A stretch of DNA of 64,000 nt from Pseudomonadota bacterium (GCA_023428295.1 JAEYYV010000213.1:41427-105426); one strand, 5' to 3'. Numbered from the stretch's first letter, positions 25,555-35,923 are shown. Program-made: numbers and translations. Notes: a model not told the origin generated them from the sequence alone.

Positions 25555-28500
25555 GTGGAGAGCCTTATTCGTCGTACCTCGTGCGTTCTGTTCGCCCTCG
25601 TGGTCGGAGCTGCCGCACCTGCGCGCGCCGAGATCACGTTTGCGGCGGGGTCGCTCATCATTCCCGCCGGCGCCAGCTATCAAAGCGATTGCGGCGCCGT
25701 CTCCATGTACGGCCTCGTCTACAACGTCCTGCGCGCCAACCAATGGCTCGCCGCGAATCGGTACACGCCGATTCGCGTGTACTACACGTACAAGGACTCG
25801 AAGGCGTCGCCGAACCGCTGCACGCCCACGAACCTCGACGCGGGTCCGCTCTACACGGGGTCCACGAACCCGGTGCAGAGCTCCGATCCGAAGTGGAACG
25901 ATGGCTGCGACTTCGAGATCTTCAACGGCACCACCACGCCGGTGAAGCTCGTCACCAACACGAGCGGATCGAACGCCGCCACCGACACGAACATCGCGAC
26001 GATCAACACGTCGTCGAAGACCACGGTCTATCCGCGCTGGCCGACGCGCACGATCAACCATACGAACAACGCGTCGACCAACGTGCACACGGTCCGCTAC
26101 CTCGGTGGCCCGTTCGTCATCGCGCAGAAGGACGCGGCCACGTTCTTGAAGCTCCTCGAGGGCTCGCTCGTCGCCAACGACGCGAACGGCAATCCGATCA
26201 GCTTCGCTCCCTTCCGTCAGCCGATGGCCACGTGCTCGTTCGGCTCGACGATCGGTGGCTACGTCCGCATCCATCGCGCCGCCGCTGCGTTTGTCGCGCC
26301 GTCGCCGAAGAGCTTCATCGTGCTGCCGCCGCGCCTCGCGCTGCTCGCCACGAACGGCTCGGGCATGACCGGCACCGTGTCCGCCGGCATCCTCGAGCAG
26401 TACCTCCAGAACGCCGGTCTCTCGTACGACGGCGCGCAAGGCTGCCCTCCGGGCGGAGCGAACGTCGGCAAGTCCAACTTCTGCCCCAACGGCGGTGTGC
26501 GCGGCCAGATCTTCGACTTCTTCGATTGGTCCGACGTGAAGAACAACCTGATCGCGGCGACGGATAACACCGGCAACCCGCACTACAAGATGCTGTGGGC
26601 GCCGCACTGGGAGCTCTCGTCGTCGAGCAGCAAGGAGCCGAAGGCGGACGAGGTCACTGGCATCGACAACGTCGCCAAGTTCCTCGACGGCCAGACCGGC
26701 CTCATGGCCGAGTGCGAGTCGATCTCGAGCTTCGAAGGCAGCTACAAGAACGGCTCCGCGAACAAGCGCGGCACACCACTCGGTCAGTTCCAGACCTGCG
26801 TCAAGGATGGCTCCGGCAAGTGCTCGTCGTCGACGGTCAAGTACGGCGTCAACCGCGACCTGCCGCTGCGCCTCACGGCGGCAAAGCAGAACTGCACGGA
26901 TCCCACGCTGTCGAGCTCGGTCAACTGCATCTACTACGGCGCACCTGGCGACCCGTACGCGCAGCCCGCGGATTACATGTGGAACCCGGTCAACGGCCTC
27001 ACCGAAGACTTCGTCCCGAACACGGCGCTCGGTCAGATGTACCGCCCGGGCGTGGTGCCGCTGATCTCCGGCGTCGCGACGCTCGACAAGTCCAAGCTCG
27101 CGAACAGCACGCTCGCTCGCGGCATGATCGTCTCGGACTTCGTCACGCGTAACTCGAAGGACAACGACCCGCTCAAGGGCAACATCATGTACGTCGCAGG
27201 TCACGACTCGACGTCCATCGTGTCGGGCACGAAGGTCATCCTCCAGACGCTGCTCCTCCTCGGCGAGCCGCCTCCCGCGTACGAGACGTACGAGGTGTCG
27301 CGTTCGACGCCGGTCATCTCGACCGTCGGCAACGTCGAAGCGATCGTGCAGGGCACGTTCGAGAACCTGCAGCCCACGCCGCCGGCCAAGACCGTCGTCG
27401 TCGACGCTGACATCAACGCGTTCGAGTTCCCCGCGATCAAGGGTCACCTCCGCGCGATGGCGAAGGACTACATCACCACGACCGCGACGAAGTTCAACGA
27501 GCAGTACGTGCTGTTCGATGCAGCGCTGCAGATTCCGGTGCCGAACTACAACGGCTGCTCGTCGAAGTTCGATGGCACGTGCCGCACGGTGTTCACGAAC
27601 CTCGTCGGTGGACTGCGGCCGGCTCGCACGCTCTGGCAATCGAGCAACGCGTCGTCGATCGGTGCACTGCTCGGATCGGATCTGACCCCGGCGACGCAAG
27701 CGCTCCTCATGCAGCGTGTCCTCGCCGGAGTGCCCAAGGCCGACGGCTCGGGCCAGTACACGGCGAAGCTCGGCGGTGTCGATCGCTCGACGGTCGCCGT
27801 GATTCCGCCGACGCCGCTCACCAACGCGACGCGCCCGACCATCGCGTACTTCGGCGCCGCCGACGGCATGCTGCACGCGGTGTGTGCGAGCGCGCAGGTC
27901 GGTACGGCGTGCCCCGCACTCGGCAAGGAGCTGTGGGCGTTCTTGCCGCGCGTGCAGTTGCCGCGCATTCGCTACAACACGCAGCGCATCGACGGCTCGC
28001 CGCGCGTGCTCGACATGTTCGGCGATTGGGAAGGCACGGGCTTCCGCAGCTACCGCACGGTCCTAGTGTTCCAGACCGCATCGGGTGATGCGTCGCATGC
28101 CGTCGCGAAGCCGGCGGTGTACGCGCTCGATGTCACCGACCCGACGAACCCACGCATCCTGTGGGAGTACACGGCGCCTTCGTCGCGCGGCACGTTCGAG
28201 CTCGGTCAGGGCCTCGTGCTCGCGGCCGGCTCCGTCGCGCTCGGCACGACGAACAAGTACTACGCGATCGCGCAGACCAATAACGGCGGCACCGGCGGTG
28301 CTGGTAACGTCGTCACCGCGATCGACATCGAGTCCGGCGCCAAGGTGTGGCAGACGGCGCACGCGTACCCCTCGCCGCGCGCCCCTGCGAACCCCGGTGT
28401 CCCCGCGACCGGCATTCCCGGTGGTGCCGTCGGGATCCGCGACAAGGAGACCGGACACATCTCCGACGTCGTGTTCGGAACGCTGTACGGCGACATCTGG

Positions 28501-29112
28501 CAGCTCGACGCACGCACGGGTGAAAACAAGCACGATGCGAAGCCGCTGTTCCGTTACAGCTCGGACTTCCATCCGTTCGGCGCGGCGCCGACTCTGTACT
28601 CGAAGTCGAACCTCCTCTACGCGGTCCTGATCTCCGGCTCGTACACGGATCTCGTCGCGACGACGCAATGGTCGACGAACGAGCAAGCCGCCATCGGCAT
28701 CTCGATGTCGGCACCGCCATCCGCCGCGACGCTGACCGAGACGTCGGGCGCACCGTACGTTCCGCTGGTCTACACCATCACGTCCGGTGAGAAGGCGTCC
28801 TCGCAGGCGATCGTCGTCGGCGAAGAGATCTTCTTCACGACCGATGGTGGCGACGTCAACGCGGGCACGTATGGCACCAACGGTGGCTCGTCCGGCAAGG
28901 CGTACCGGATCAACATCGCGACCGGTGCTGGTTCGAGCACCGTCATCACCGGCGGCGCGGGCTCGCTCGTCGCATCCGGTACGGCCGTCTACGCGAGCTC
29001 TCGCGACGGCGCGCAACGCCTCACCAACGACGCGGCGTCGACCAGCGGCGAAGGCGTGAACAACAACCCCGACCCGAAAGTGACCAAGCGGATATGGCTT
29101 CGCTCCAACTAA
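25555..29112 (+). CDS. pilY1: PilY1-like pilus tip protein (copy 3, full length)
   Basis: This 1185-residue protein is a full-length relative of the copy at 10778-14290. Shared blocks include SMYGLVYNVLRANQWL, KASPNRCTPTNL, PPRLALLATNGSG, GGVDRSTVAVIPPTPL and GKELWAFLPR. The signal peptide is VESLIRRTSCVLFALVVGAA, ending ARA. I choose GTG at 25555 because it gives a normal leader; an in-frame TTG at 25528 is possible. No Shine-Dalgarno is evident. The last 19 bases overlap the following PilX-like gene. It is a probable alternative pilus adhesin or tip protein. Confidence 0.9.
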   Translation: MESLIRRTSCVLFALVVGAAAPARAEITFAAGSLIIPAGASYQSDCGAVSMYGLVYNVLRANQWLAANRYTPIRVYYTYKDSKASPNRCTPTNLDAGPLYTGSTNPVQSSDPKWNDGCDFEIFNGTTTPVKLVTNTSGSNAATDTNIATINTSSKTTVYPRWPTRTINHTNNASTNVHTVRYLGGPFVIAQKDAATFLKLLEGSLVANDANGNPISFAPFRQPMATCSFGSTIGGYVRIHRAAAAFVAPSPKSFIVLPPRLALLATNGSGMTGTVSAGILEQYLQNAGLSYDGAQGCPPGGANVGKSNFCPNGGVRGQIFDFFDWSDVKNNLIAATDNTGNPHYKMLWAPHWELSSSSSKEPKADEVTGIDNVAKFLDGQTGLMAECESISSFEGSYKNGSANKRGTPLGQFQTCVKDGSGKCSSSTVKYGVNRDLPLRLTAAKQNCTDPTLSSSVNCIYYGAPGDPYAQPADYMWNPVNGLTEDFVPNTALGQMYRPGVVPLISGVATLDKSKLANSTLARGMIVSDFVTRNSKDNDPLKGNIMYVAGHDSTSIVSGTKVILQTLLLLGEPPPAYETYEVSRSTPVISTVGNVEAIVQGTFENLQPTPPAKTVVVDADINAFEFPAIKGHLRAMAKDYITTTATKFNEQYVLFDAALQIPVPNYNGCSSKFDGTCRTVFTNLVGGLRPARTLWQSSNASSIGALLGSDLTPATQALLMQRVLAGVPKADGSGQYTAKLGGVDRSTVAVIPPTPLTNATRPTIAYFGAADGMLHAVCASAQVGTACPALGKELWAFLPRVQLPRIRYNTQRIDGSPRVLDMFGDWEGTGFRSYRTVLVFQTASGDASHAVAKPAVYALDVTDPTNPRILWEYTAPSSRGTFELGQGLVLAAGSVALGTTNKYYAIAQTNNGGTGGAGNVVTAIDIESGAKVWQTAHAYPSPRAPANPGVPATGIPGGAVGIRDKETGHISDVVFGTLYGDIWQLDARTGENKHDAKPLFRYSSDFHPFGAAPTLYSKSNLLYAVLISGSYTDLVATTQWSTNEQAAIGISMSAPPSAATLTETSGAPYVPLVYTITSGEKASSQAIVVGEEIFFTTDGGDVNAGTYGTNGGSSGKAYRINIATGAGSSTVITGGAGSLVASGTAVYASSRDGAQRLTNDAASTSGEGVNNNPDPKVTKRIWLRSN

Positions 29113-29636
29113 AGCGGCGCTCGCGCGAGACCAAGCGCGGCAGCGCGATGCTCGTGACGATGATCATCATCGGCGCGCTGATCGCCGGTGCTGCGACGCT
29201 GACCAACATGCAGGTCCAGTCGCAGCGCTCGCAGGACCTGACCAAGTCCAACGTGTCTGCCCTCTACTGCGCGGAGGCTGGCATCGCTGCGGCGCGCACG
29301 GCGCTCGCGTACAACTATCCGAGCTGGGGCTTGGGCCTCACGCAATCCGCCGAAGGTGACAAGAGCGAACCAGCGTGGCTTCGCGCGGCGATCGGCAGCC
29401 ACGACATCGACGGCGATGGCGTCGATGATTTCACCGCGTACATCTTCGACAACAACGACGACCCGGGCGACAACAACCCGCAGGCCGACAACGACCTCCA
29501 GGTCTTCCTGGCCGTGTCGTGCATCAAGTATCCCGAGACGCCGAACACGGTCACCGAGCTCGTGAAGTACAACGGCGGTGTCGGCTGTCACCCGTCGCAG
29601 ATCGGTGGTTGCGGCGGCGAGGGCAACACCAACTGA
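29094..29636 (+). CDS. pilX: PilX-like minor pilin with DxDGDG motif (second copy)
   Basis: This 180-residue protein has a basic leader ending KRGSAM, the hydrophobic helix LVTMIIIGALIAGAATL, the YCAEAGIAAARTAL block, DIDGDGVDDF at about residue 103 and a Cys/Gly-rich end (IGGCGGEGNTN). It is clearly paralogous to the PilX at 8783-9334. Its start lies 19 bases inside pilY1 copy 3, so the two are coupled as a two-gene adhesin module. PilV, PilW and FimT are not repeated here. It is convergent with ettA, four bases away. Confidence 0.85.
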   Translation: MASLQLKRRSRETKRGSAMLVTMIIIGALIAGAATLTNMQVQSQRSQDLTKSNVSALYCAEAGIAAARTALAYNYPSWGLGLTQSAEGDKSEPAWLRAAIGSHDIDGDGVDDFTAYIFDNNDDPGDNNPQADNDLQVFLAVSCIKYPETPNTVTELVKYNGGVGCHPSQIGGCGGEGNTN

Positions 29637-29640
29637 GCGA

Positions 29641-31320
<1,680 letters not shown>

Positions 31321-31395
31321 GGGCGGGGGTTATACCGGGGCTGAGTGGCCACGGCTACACCCGGGGACATCGGGGACACCCTGTGCAGGGACCGC

Positions 31396-31401
31396 TATAT
31401 T
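31396..31401 (+). promoter_or_regulatory. -10 box setting the start of the 31408 gene (leaderless)
   Basis: TATATT is followed by six bases and GTG at 31408. It lies inside the longer reading frame that starts at 31345, which is why I prefer the shorter start. Confidence 0.5.
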
Positions 31402-31407
31402 CTGCGC

Positions 31408-32202
31408 GTGGCGTATCGCGACGATAGCGGGGATGCGGTCGAGGCCCCGACGGCGGACGGTACGCTCCACGCCGAGCTCGCGCCGCGGTCGGTGCGGTTA
31501 CACGTGGCGCTGCGAACACTCCAGATCTCCGAGCGATTTGCCACCGTCGTCGAGCACCACAAGAAGACCGCGGCGAAGGACCGGCGAACATCGCTGAAGA
31601 TCAGCGGCCGGCTCGTCGTCGCGCGCGACGTTCCGCACGAGGACGTGGGCGTGTGGCTCGAGCTCGATCCCGAGACGCCCAACGCCGGTATGCGACGGAT
31701 CTTCGGCGTGGAGCCGGTGAGCCTCCTCGATCCGGACGGCCTCGTCGCGCTCGCATCGCTCGATCGGCTCGTGCACCGCGTGAAGTCCGAGGTGGCGGAC
31801 CTCGCGGGAGACGTGCGGCGAGCGTTCGAGATCGGACGCGGCCTCGACAAGGTGCTGCTCGCGGATCATGGCGATCGCTTCGTCGTGTACGCGCGGCGGC
31901 TGTTTCGCGATCGCGCTCGCTTCGCGATGGCGATTCACGACGACGGGCGCATCGTTGTCCCCGACGGCAAGAAGACGCGCGAGATCACGGTGCGCTCTCG
32001 CTTCGGCGTGACCGTCTGGGGCGATTACGTCCGGTTTGCGGACAGAGACGGCACCGACCTCGCGCGCGTCTCGATCCCGTGGATCGCGCCCGAGGATCGT
32101 CGAGAGCTAGCGCGGCGCATTGGCCAGCTCGTGGATCGCGAGCAGACGGACGCTACTGCCTGGCCACCTGCCGCGGACGGCGATCGAGCTCGAGGTACGT
32201 GA
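31408..32202 (+). CDS. Conserved hypothetical protein
   Basis: This cytoplasmic protein has 264 residues from the preferred GTG at 31408; an in-frame GTG at 31345 would add 21 residues. The N-terminal half has a beta pattern (VAYRDDSGDA, TLHAELAPRSVRLHVALRTL, LKISGRLVVARDVPH) that might be a PilZ-like fold, but I cannot confirm this. The C-terminal half has strands around RFAMAIHDDGRIVVPDGKKT. No signal or membrane segment is seen. Its last 50 bases overlap the convergent OmpA-like gene. Confidence 0.55.
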   Translation: MAYRDDSGDAVEAPTADGTLHAELAPRSVRLHVALRTLQISERFATVVEHHKKTAAKDRRTSLKISGRLVVARDVPHEDVGVWLELDPETPNAGMRRIFGVEPVSLLDPDGLVALASLDRLVHRVKSEVADLAGDVRRAFEIGRGLDKVLLADHGDRFVVYARRLFRDRARFAMAIHDDGRIVVPDGKKTREITVRSRFGVTVWGDYVRFADRDGTDLARVSIPWIAPEDRRELARRIGQLVDREQTDATAWPPAADGDRARGT

Positions 32203-32671
32203 GCACGACGCGGCCCTTCGCCTTTGCACGCTGCATCACCGCAGCCATCCCCGAGCGAGTGCCCCACACGACGACCTTGCGGTCGCGCGTGTTCTCGTGC
32301 GCGTGCTTCTCGCCGTACGCCGCGATCACGATCTGGCCGGGGTCGACGCCGGTCGTGATCAGCTTGTCGCGAACGGCCTTCGCGCGATCGAGCGAGAGAC
32401 GAATGTTCGCCGCTGCCTTTCCTCGGCGATCTGCGTGACCGTCGAGAACGAGGAGACCGTCGGGGTTCTCGACGGCCCAGCCCGCGATCGCGCCCAGCTC
32501 GCGCGCGCTGGGCTCGTCCGCGCGGACTAGGAAATCTGCCGAGCCACGCGCGAACGTGAACGTCGCGAGCTCGCCGATGCGAGGGTTGGCAGACTGCGCA
32601 AACGCAGGTGGCGCGACGAGCGCACTTGCGAAACAGATCGTAATCGCCGCGATGAACGCCTTCATTCCCAT
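32153..32671 (-). CDS. OmpA-family periplasmic protein
   Basis: This 172-residue protein has signal peptide MGMKAFIAAITICFASALVA (cut near AFA). An OmpA C-terminal domain follows: FARGSADFLVRADEPSA, LDGHADRRGKAAANIRLSLD with the peptidoglycan-side Asp and Arg, and VIAAYGEKHAHEN. It lacks a barrel and so probably binds peptidoglycan in the periplasm. A second ATG at 32665 lies six bases after TAGTCG and may be the true start. Its 3' end overlaps the convergent gene by 50 bases. Confidence 0.85.
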   Translation of the reverse strand: MGMKAFIAAITICFASALVAPPAFAQSANPRIGELATFTFARGSADFLVRADEPSARELGAIAGWAVENPDGLLVLDGHADRRGKAAANIRLSLDRAKAVRDKLITTGVDPGQIVIAAYGEKHAHENTRDRKVVVWGTRSGMAAVMQRAKAKGRVVLTYLELDRRPRQVARQ

Positions 32672-32759
32672 CGACTAGAGCAAGGTTCGGGCCTCCCCGA
32701 TCAGGCTGCTCCCCGACGGGGAATTGCGCAGCGCCCCGCCCATGCGCACAGTGAGGCCC

Positions 32760-33551
32760 ATGTTTCCATTCCTCCCGTCGTGGCGTCTGGGCCGCGTGCT
32801 CGGGTTCCCGATCGAGCTGAACGCGAGCTTTCTCATCCTGCTCGCGATCGTGTTCCTGTTGTTCGGCGGCTTCATCGGCGTGCTCGTCGTGAGCATCGCG
32901 TTCGCGTCGGTGCTGCTCCACGAGCTGGGTCACGCCGTCGTGGCGCGCAAGCTCGGCGTGGACATCCTCGGCATCGAGCTCGGCTTCCTCGGTGGTGCCG
33001 CGAAGATGTCCGGCATGCCGCGCAAGGCGAACCACGAGATCGCGATCGCCGCGGCGGGTCCCGCCGTGTCACTCGCGCTCGCGGGCGTGGGCCTCGGGCT
33101 CGGCGCGCTCGTCGGTAGTGACCTGATCTCGACCATCGGCTGGATCAACCTCATCCTCGCCGGGTTCAACTTGATCCCTGCGCTACCGATGGACGGTGGG
33201 CGGATCTTGCGTGCTGCGCTGACGCACAAGTTTTCGTACGTCGAGGCGACCGCGATGTCCGTGAAGGTCGCGCGCGTCGTGGCCGTGCTGTTCGGCATCG
33301 CTGGCCTCGCGGGCCCGAGCTACCAGCTCCTCTTCCTCGCCCCGTTCCTGTGGATCATGGGGACGCGCGAGATGCAGATGGCGCGCATGGTTCAGGACCA
33401 CATGGGCGGGTACCCCGACGACCCGGACCGGGAGATCGAGGCGATGTCCCGCCGCGCGTGGGAGCGGCAGCACGGCGTCGCGTTCGGTGGCATGCGGCGC
33501 TTCACGATCCGCCAGGTCGGCGGGCGCATCGTGATCGAAGCGATCGACTAG
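32760..33551 (+). CDS. M50 family site-2 protease-type membrane metallopeptidase
   Basis: This protein has 263 residues from the ATG at 32760. It is polytopic, with zinc motif HELGH (in LLHELGHAVVARKLG) in an early helix and the third ligand in NLIPALPMDGGR. The C-terminal 70 residues are soluble and basic. It cuts membrane-embedded or membrane-proximal substrates; the natural target is unknown. Start choice: in-frame TTG at 32724 and ATG at 32742 would add Arg/Pro-rich residues, whereas MFPFLPSWRLGRVLGFPIEL fits the family. It is convergent with the next gene. Confidence 0.88.
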   Translation: MFPFLPSWRLGRVLGFPIELNASFLILLAIVFLLFGGFIGVLVVSIAFASVLLHELGHAVVARKLGVDILGIELGFLGGAAKMSGMPRKANHEIAIAAAGPAVSLALAGVGLGLGALVGSDLISTIGWINLILAGFNLIPALPMDGGRILRAALTHKFSYVEATAMSVKVARVVAVLFGIAGLAGPSYQLLFLAPFLWIMGTREMQMARMVQDHMGGYPDDPDREIEAMSRRAWERQHGVAFGGMRRFTIRQVGGRIVIEAID

Positions 33552-33572
33552 GTACGCTAGCGGAGCGCGTAC
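33552..33572. terminator. Hairpin at convergent gene ends
   Basis: GTACGC-(9 bases)-GCGTAC spans the five-base gap between the M50 protease and the reductase genes and reaches into the end of the latter. It has no T-tract. Confidence 0.35.
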
Positions 33573-34123
33573 GCGAGCGAGATGTGTCCGCGCGAGTACA
33601 CGCGCGAGCTCAGCAGCTGCACCTTGGTGAGATCGAGATCCGACGGCGCGACGGTACGGCCCGCACCGACGAGGACGGGGACGATGCGAAGACGAAGCAC
33701 GTCGACGAGGTTCTCGTCGAACAGCGCCTCGGTGAGCGTGAGGCTGCCCCACACGACGATGTCCTTCGCGTAGCGCTCGCGCAGCGCGACCACCGTGCTC
33801 GTGACGCTATCGCGCTCGATGGTGACCTCGTCGTTCTTGCCCCACGGAGCCTGCTCGAGGTTCATCGAGATGACGTGCTTCGGGAGGCGATTGATCGGCT
33901 CCGCGACGCGCTCCTTTGCCGGATCTGCCTTGGGCCAGTAGTCGGCGAACATCCGGTAGGTGTTGGCGCCGAACAGGATCGCGTCGACGTTGGCGAGCAT
34001 CTCGAGCTGCTCGGGCTCCATCTCGGAGAAATCGCCAGCGGCGCTGAAGAAGTCGATGCCGCCTTTGCGCGCCTCCGCGATGCCATCCACGCTGACGATC
34101 TGCTCGACGATGATCTTGCCCAT
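33557..34123 (-). CDS. Dihydrofolate reductase-family (RibD C-terminal) oxidoreductase
   Basis: This 188-residue protein has the RibD_C/DHFR-like pattern: MGKIIVEQIVSVDGIAEA at the N-terminus, ILFGANTYRMFADYWP, KHVISMNLEQAPWGKNDEVT, then VWGSLTLTEALFDENLVDVL and RIVPVLVGAGRT. Such proteins bind NADPH; the substrate here is unknown. The ATG at 34123 gives the family's usual N-terminus. A much longer frame to 34882 lies over the divergent thioesterase and is rejected. Confidence 0.88.
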   Translation of the reverse strand: MGKIIVEQIVSVDGIAEARKGGIDFFSAAGDFSEMEPEQLEMLANVDAILFGANTYRMFADYWPKADPAKERVAEPINRLPKHVISMNLEQAPWGKNDEVTIERDSVTSTVVALRERYAKDIVVWGSLTLTEALFDENLVDVLRLRIVPVLVGAGRTVAPSDLDLTKVQLLSSRVYSRGHISLAYALR

Positions 34124-34196
34124 GCAGCGTTGTACCGCGATCCGCACGAAACACCGGTGCGCCGCACGAACCAGTTGACGTGGTACGAACGCGCAG

Positions 34197-34988
34197 ATGC
34201 CGACGCTCGACGAGCTCACGCGACCCACGCGCACCACCGAGTCGACGTTCTCGCTCGACGTTCCCGCGGGATGGCGGCAAGGGCGCGGCGCGTTCGGCGG
34301 GCTGTGCATCGCGTCGCTCGTTCGTGCGATCGAGGAGACCGTCGGTGACTCCGCGCGGCGCGTGCGTTCGGTGACAGCGGAGCTGCCCGGCCCCGTAGAT
34401 GCGGGTGCTGCGGAGATCCGCGTGGATGTCTTGCGCGCGGGCAACGCGGTCACCACGGCGCGCGCGACCCTGGCGCAACCGAACGGCATCAAGTCGCACG
34501 CGGTGGCGGTGCTCGCGGCCACGCGCAAGAGCGCGGATGTCGCGTGGCAAGAGCTCGCGCCTCCCACGGCGCCCGCGTGGACCGAGGTCGCGCCGCTGCC
34601 CGACCTCGGCTTCCCCGAGTTCTCGCAGCACTTCGAGTACCGCGTCGTGGAGGGGATTCCCACGAGCGGTGCCACCGCGCGATCGATCGGGTGGGTGCGC
34701 GCGCGTGATCCGGGAGCCGCGCGTGACGCGGCGTTCATCGCGGCGATGGCCGATGTGTGGTGGCCAGCCGCGCTCGTGCGGTTCGACAAGCTGCGGCCCG
34801 CGGCGACGATCGCGTACACGCTCGAGATCGTCGGCTCGCTCGATGGTCTCGATCCCGCAGCGCCGCTCTTGTATCGCGGCACCGTGCCGGTGATGGGCGA
34901 TGGCTATTTCCTCGAGACGCGAGAGCTGTGGGGCACGGATGGGCGGCTCGTCGCGCTCAACCACCAGACGTTCGCGCTGCTCGGCTAA
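34197..34988 (+). CDS. Acyl-CoA thioesterase family protein (double hotdog)
   Basis: This 263-residue cytoplasmic protein begins with a hotdog domain (FSLDVPAGWRQGRGAFGGLC, where the Gly-rich turn is typical). A second hotdog half (DVWWPAALVRF, SLDGLDPAAPLLYRGTVPVM, GYFLETRELWGTDGRLVALN) completes the TesB-like / 4HBT_3 fold. It probably hydrolyses acyl-CoA thioesters. It stands alone between the divergent reductase and the convergent selenoprotein gene, with 30 bases to the latter. Confidence 0.85.
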   Translation: MPTLDELTRPTRTTESTFSLDVPAGWRQGRGAFGGLCIASLVRAIEETVGDSARRVRSVTAELPGPVDAGAAEIRVDVLRAGNAVTTARATLAQPNGIKSHAVAVLAATRKSADVAWQELAPPTAPAWTEVAPLPDLGFPEFSQHFEYRVVEGIPTSGATARSIGWVRARDPGAARDAAFIAAMADVWWPAALVRFDKLRPAATIAYTLEIVGSLDGLDPAAPLLYRGTVPVMGDGYFLETRELWGTDGRLVALNHQTFALLG

Positions 34989-35018
34989 GGACTCTCGCGC
35001 GAGATGTCCGGAGCGGGA

Positions 35019-35606
35019 CTAGATCTTGTAGCCGCGCTTCAGCAGCATCTTCGCCGACGCATCGAACGCGGCCTGCGGCCCGACGTGGAACTCGAACGTA
35101 TCGGCGAGCCGCGTGATCACGTTGAAGCACCAGCTCACCATGAGCGCGTCCTCGATCTGCGAGCGCGTGACGCCGATCGCGAGCAGCGCACGCATGTCGT
35201 CCGCCGTCACCGCGGCGTGATCGCGCGTGACCTTCGCGAGCATGCCGAGTGTCGCCCGCAACTTGTCGCTGACCTTCGCGGAGGCGAGATCCGCGAGGGC
35301 ACCCTGCACCACGTCGTTACCGAGAATCTGCGACGCGACCGCGCCGTGAGAGCGCGTTCAAAACTCGCACTCGTTTGTCTTCGACACGTACGCGGCCATC
35401 AGCTCGCGCTCCTCGATCGCCCACTCCGACGGGCCGCGCATCACCTCTTGGAACACCTCGTTCATCGGCCCGCCGAAAAAGTCAGGCCGGTACGTCAGCG
35501 TCTTCACCACGTCCGGTACCGGCATGCGCGACATCGTCCGGATCAGCGCGAACAGCGCGCGCTTGCCGAGCGTGTGGTGCTTGCCGTCGAGAATCGCGAG
35601 CCTCAC
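35019..35606 (-). CDS. AhpD-like (carboxymuconolactone decarboxylase family) protein, probable selenoprotein with in-frame TGA
   Basis: Read through one TGA (35358-35360), this is a single 195-residue AhpD-like protein. Residues 1-82 (LFALIRTMSRMPVPDVVKTL to YVSKTNECEF), position 83 and residues 84-195 (TRSHGAVASQILGNDVVQGA onward) lie in the same frame. The TGA falls exactly at the second Cys of the CxxC redox motif, giving Cys80-Glu-Phe-Sec83. The SxxH that follows is also kept. AhpD-like proteins use this pair for thiol/peroxide chemistry. GTG at 35606 overlaps the stop of the partner gene (GTGA). A simple nonsense mutation or base error is the alternative. No sel genes lie in the window. 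Confidence 0.82.
35332..35345 (-). promoter_or_regulatory. Candidate SECIS hairpin after the in-frame TGA
   Basis: Twelve bases after the TGA, the coding strand reads GGCGC-GGTC-GCGTC. This is a five-pair stem (one G-U) with apical loop GGUC. In E. coli fdhF the upper SECIS stem starts 11 bases after UGA with loop AGGUCU, so position and loop match well. A competing stem, CGCGC/GCGCG, starts one base after the TGA. Confidence 0.55.
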
Positions 35607-35917
35607 GGCGTCTCCTTCGTTGCTTCGTCGAGCGCGGCCAGCGCGGCGTCGAGCTGACGCGTCGCCTGCCCCATCGCCGCGCACACCGTCAGCTCGAACA
35701 GCTGATCCTCGGTCACCCCCGCAGCCTTCGCCGCAGCGACATCCTCGTCGGTCACCTTCCACGCGTTCTTCGCCACCTTCGCGACGAGTGCTCGCGCTCC
35801 CTCCGCCACACCCTCGTTGGCGAACGCGGCCCGCCGCTCGGCGACGCTCGCGCGGCCGTCGCCGCTTTGAACGCGCAAGACGGCTGCTACCCGGAAGTTT
35901 CTTCCTGCGTCGGTCAC
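35603..35917 (-). CDS. Small helical partner protein of the AhpD-like selenoprotein
   Basis: This 104-residue all-helical protein (AKNAWKVTDEDVAAAKAAGV, TEDQLFELTVCAAMGQATRQ) resembles part of the carboxymuconolactone decarboxylase fold but has no CxxC, only one Cys (VCAAMG). It starts with GTG at 35917, six bases after TAAGAT. Its stop overlaps the GTG of the selenoprotein gene, so the two are translationally coupled and may form a heteromer. Its own activity is unknown. Confidence 0.7.
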   Translation of the reverse strand: MTDAGRNFRVAAVLRVQSGDGRASVAERRAAFANEGVAEGARALVAKVAKNAWKVTDEDVAAAKAAGVTEDQLFELTVCAAMGQATRQLDAALAALDEATKETP

Positions 35918-35923
35918 GCGACG

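Noticed and set aside
25531..27876. 781-residue minus-strand frame opposite the third PilY1
   Set aside because: It has no recognisable motif and strongly Arg/Val/Asp-biased shadow composition; the plus strand encodes PilY1.
35358..35360. TGA read as a true stop, giving two small unrelated genes or a pseudogene
   Set aside because: Homology runs in one frame across the TGA with no other damage, the stop sits exactly on a redox Cys, and a SECIS-like hairpin follows. A base error remains possible but is less likely.
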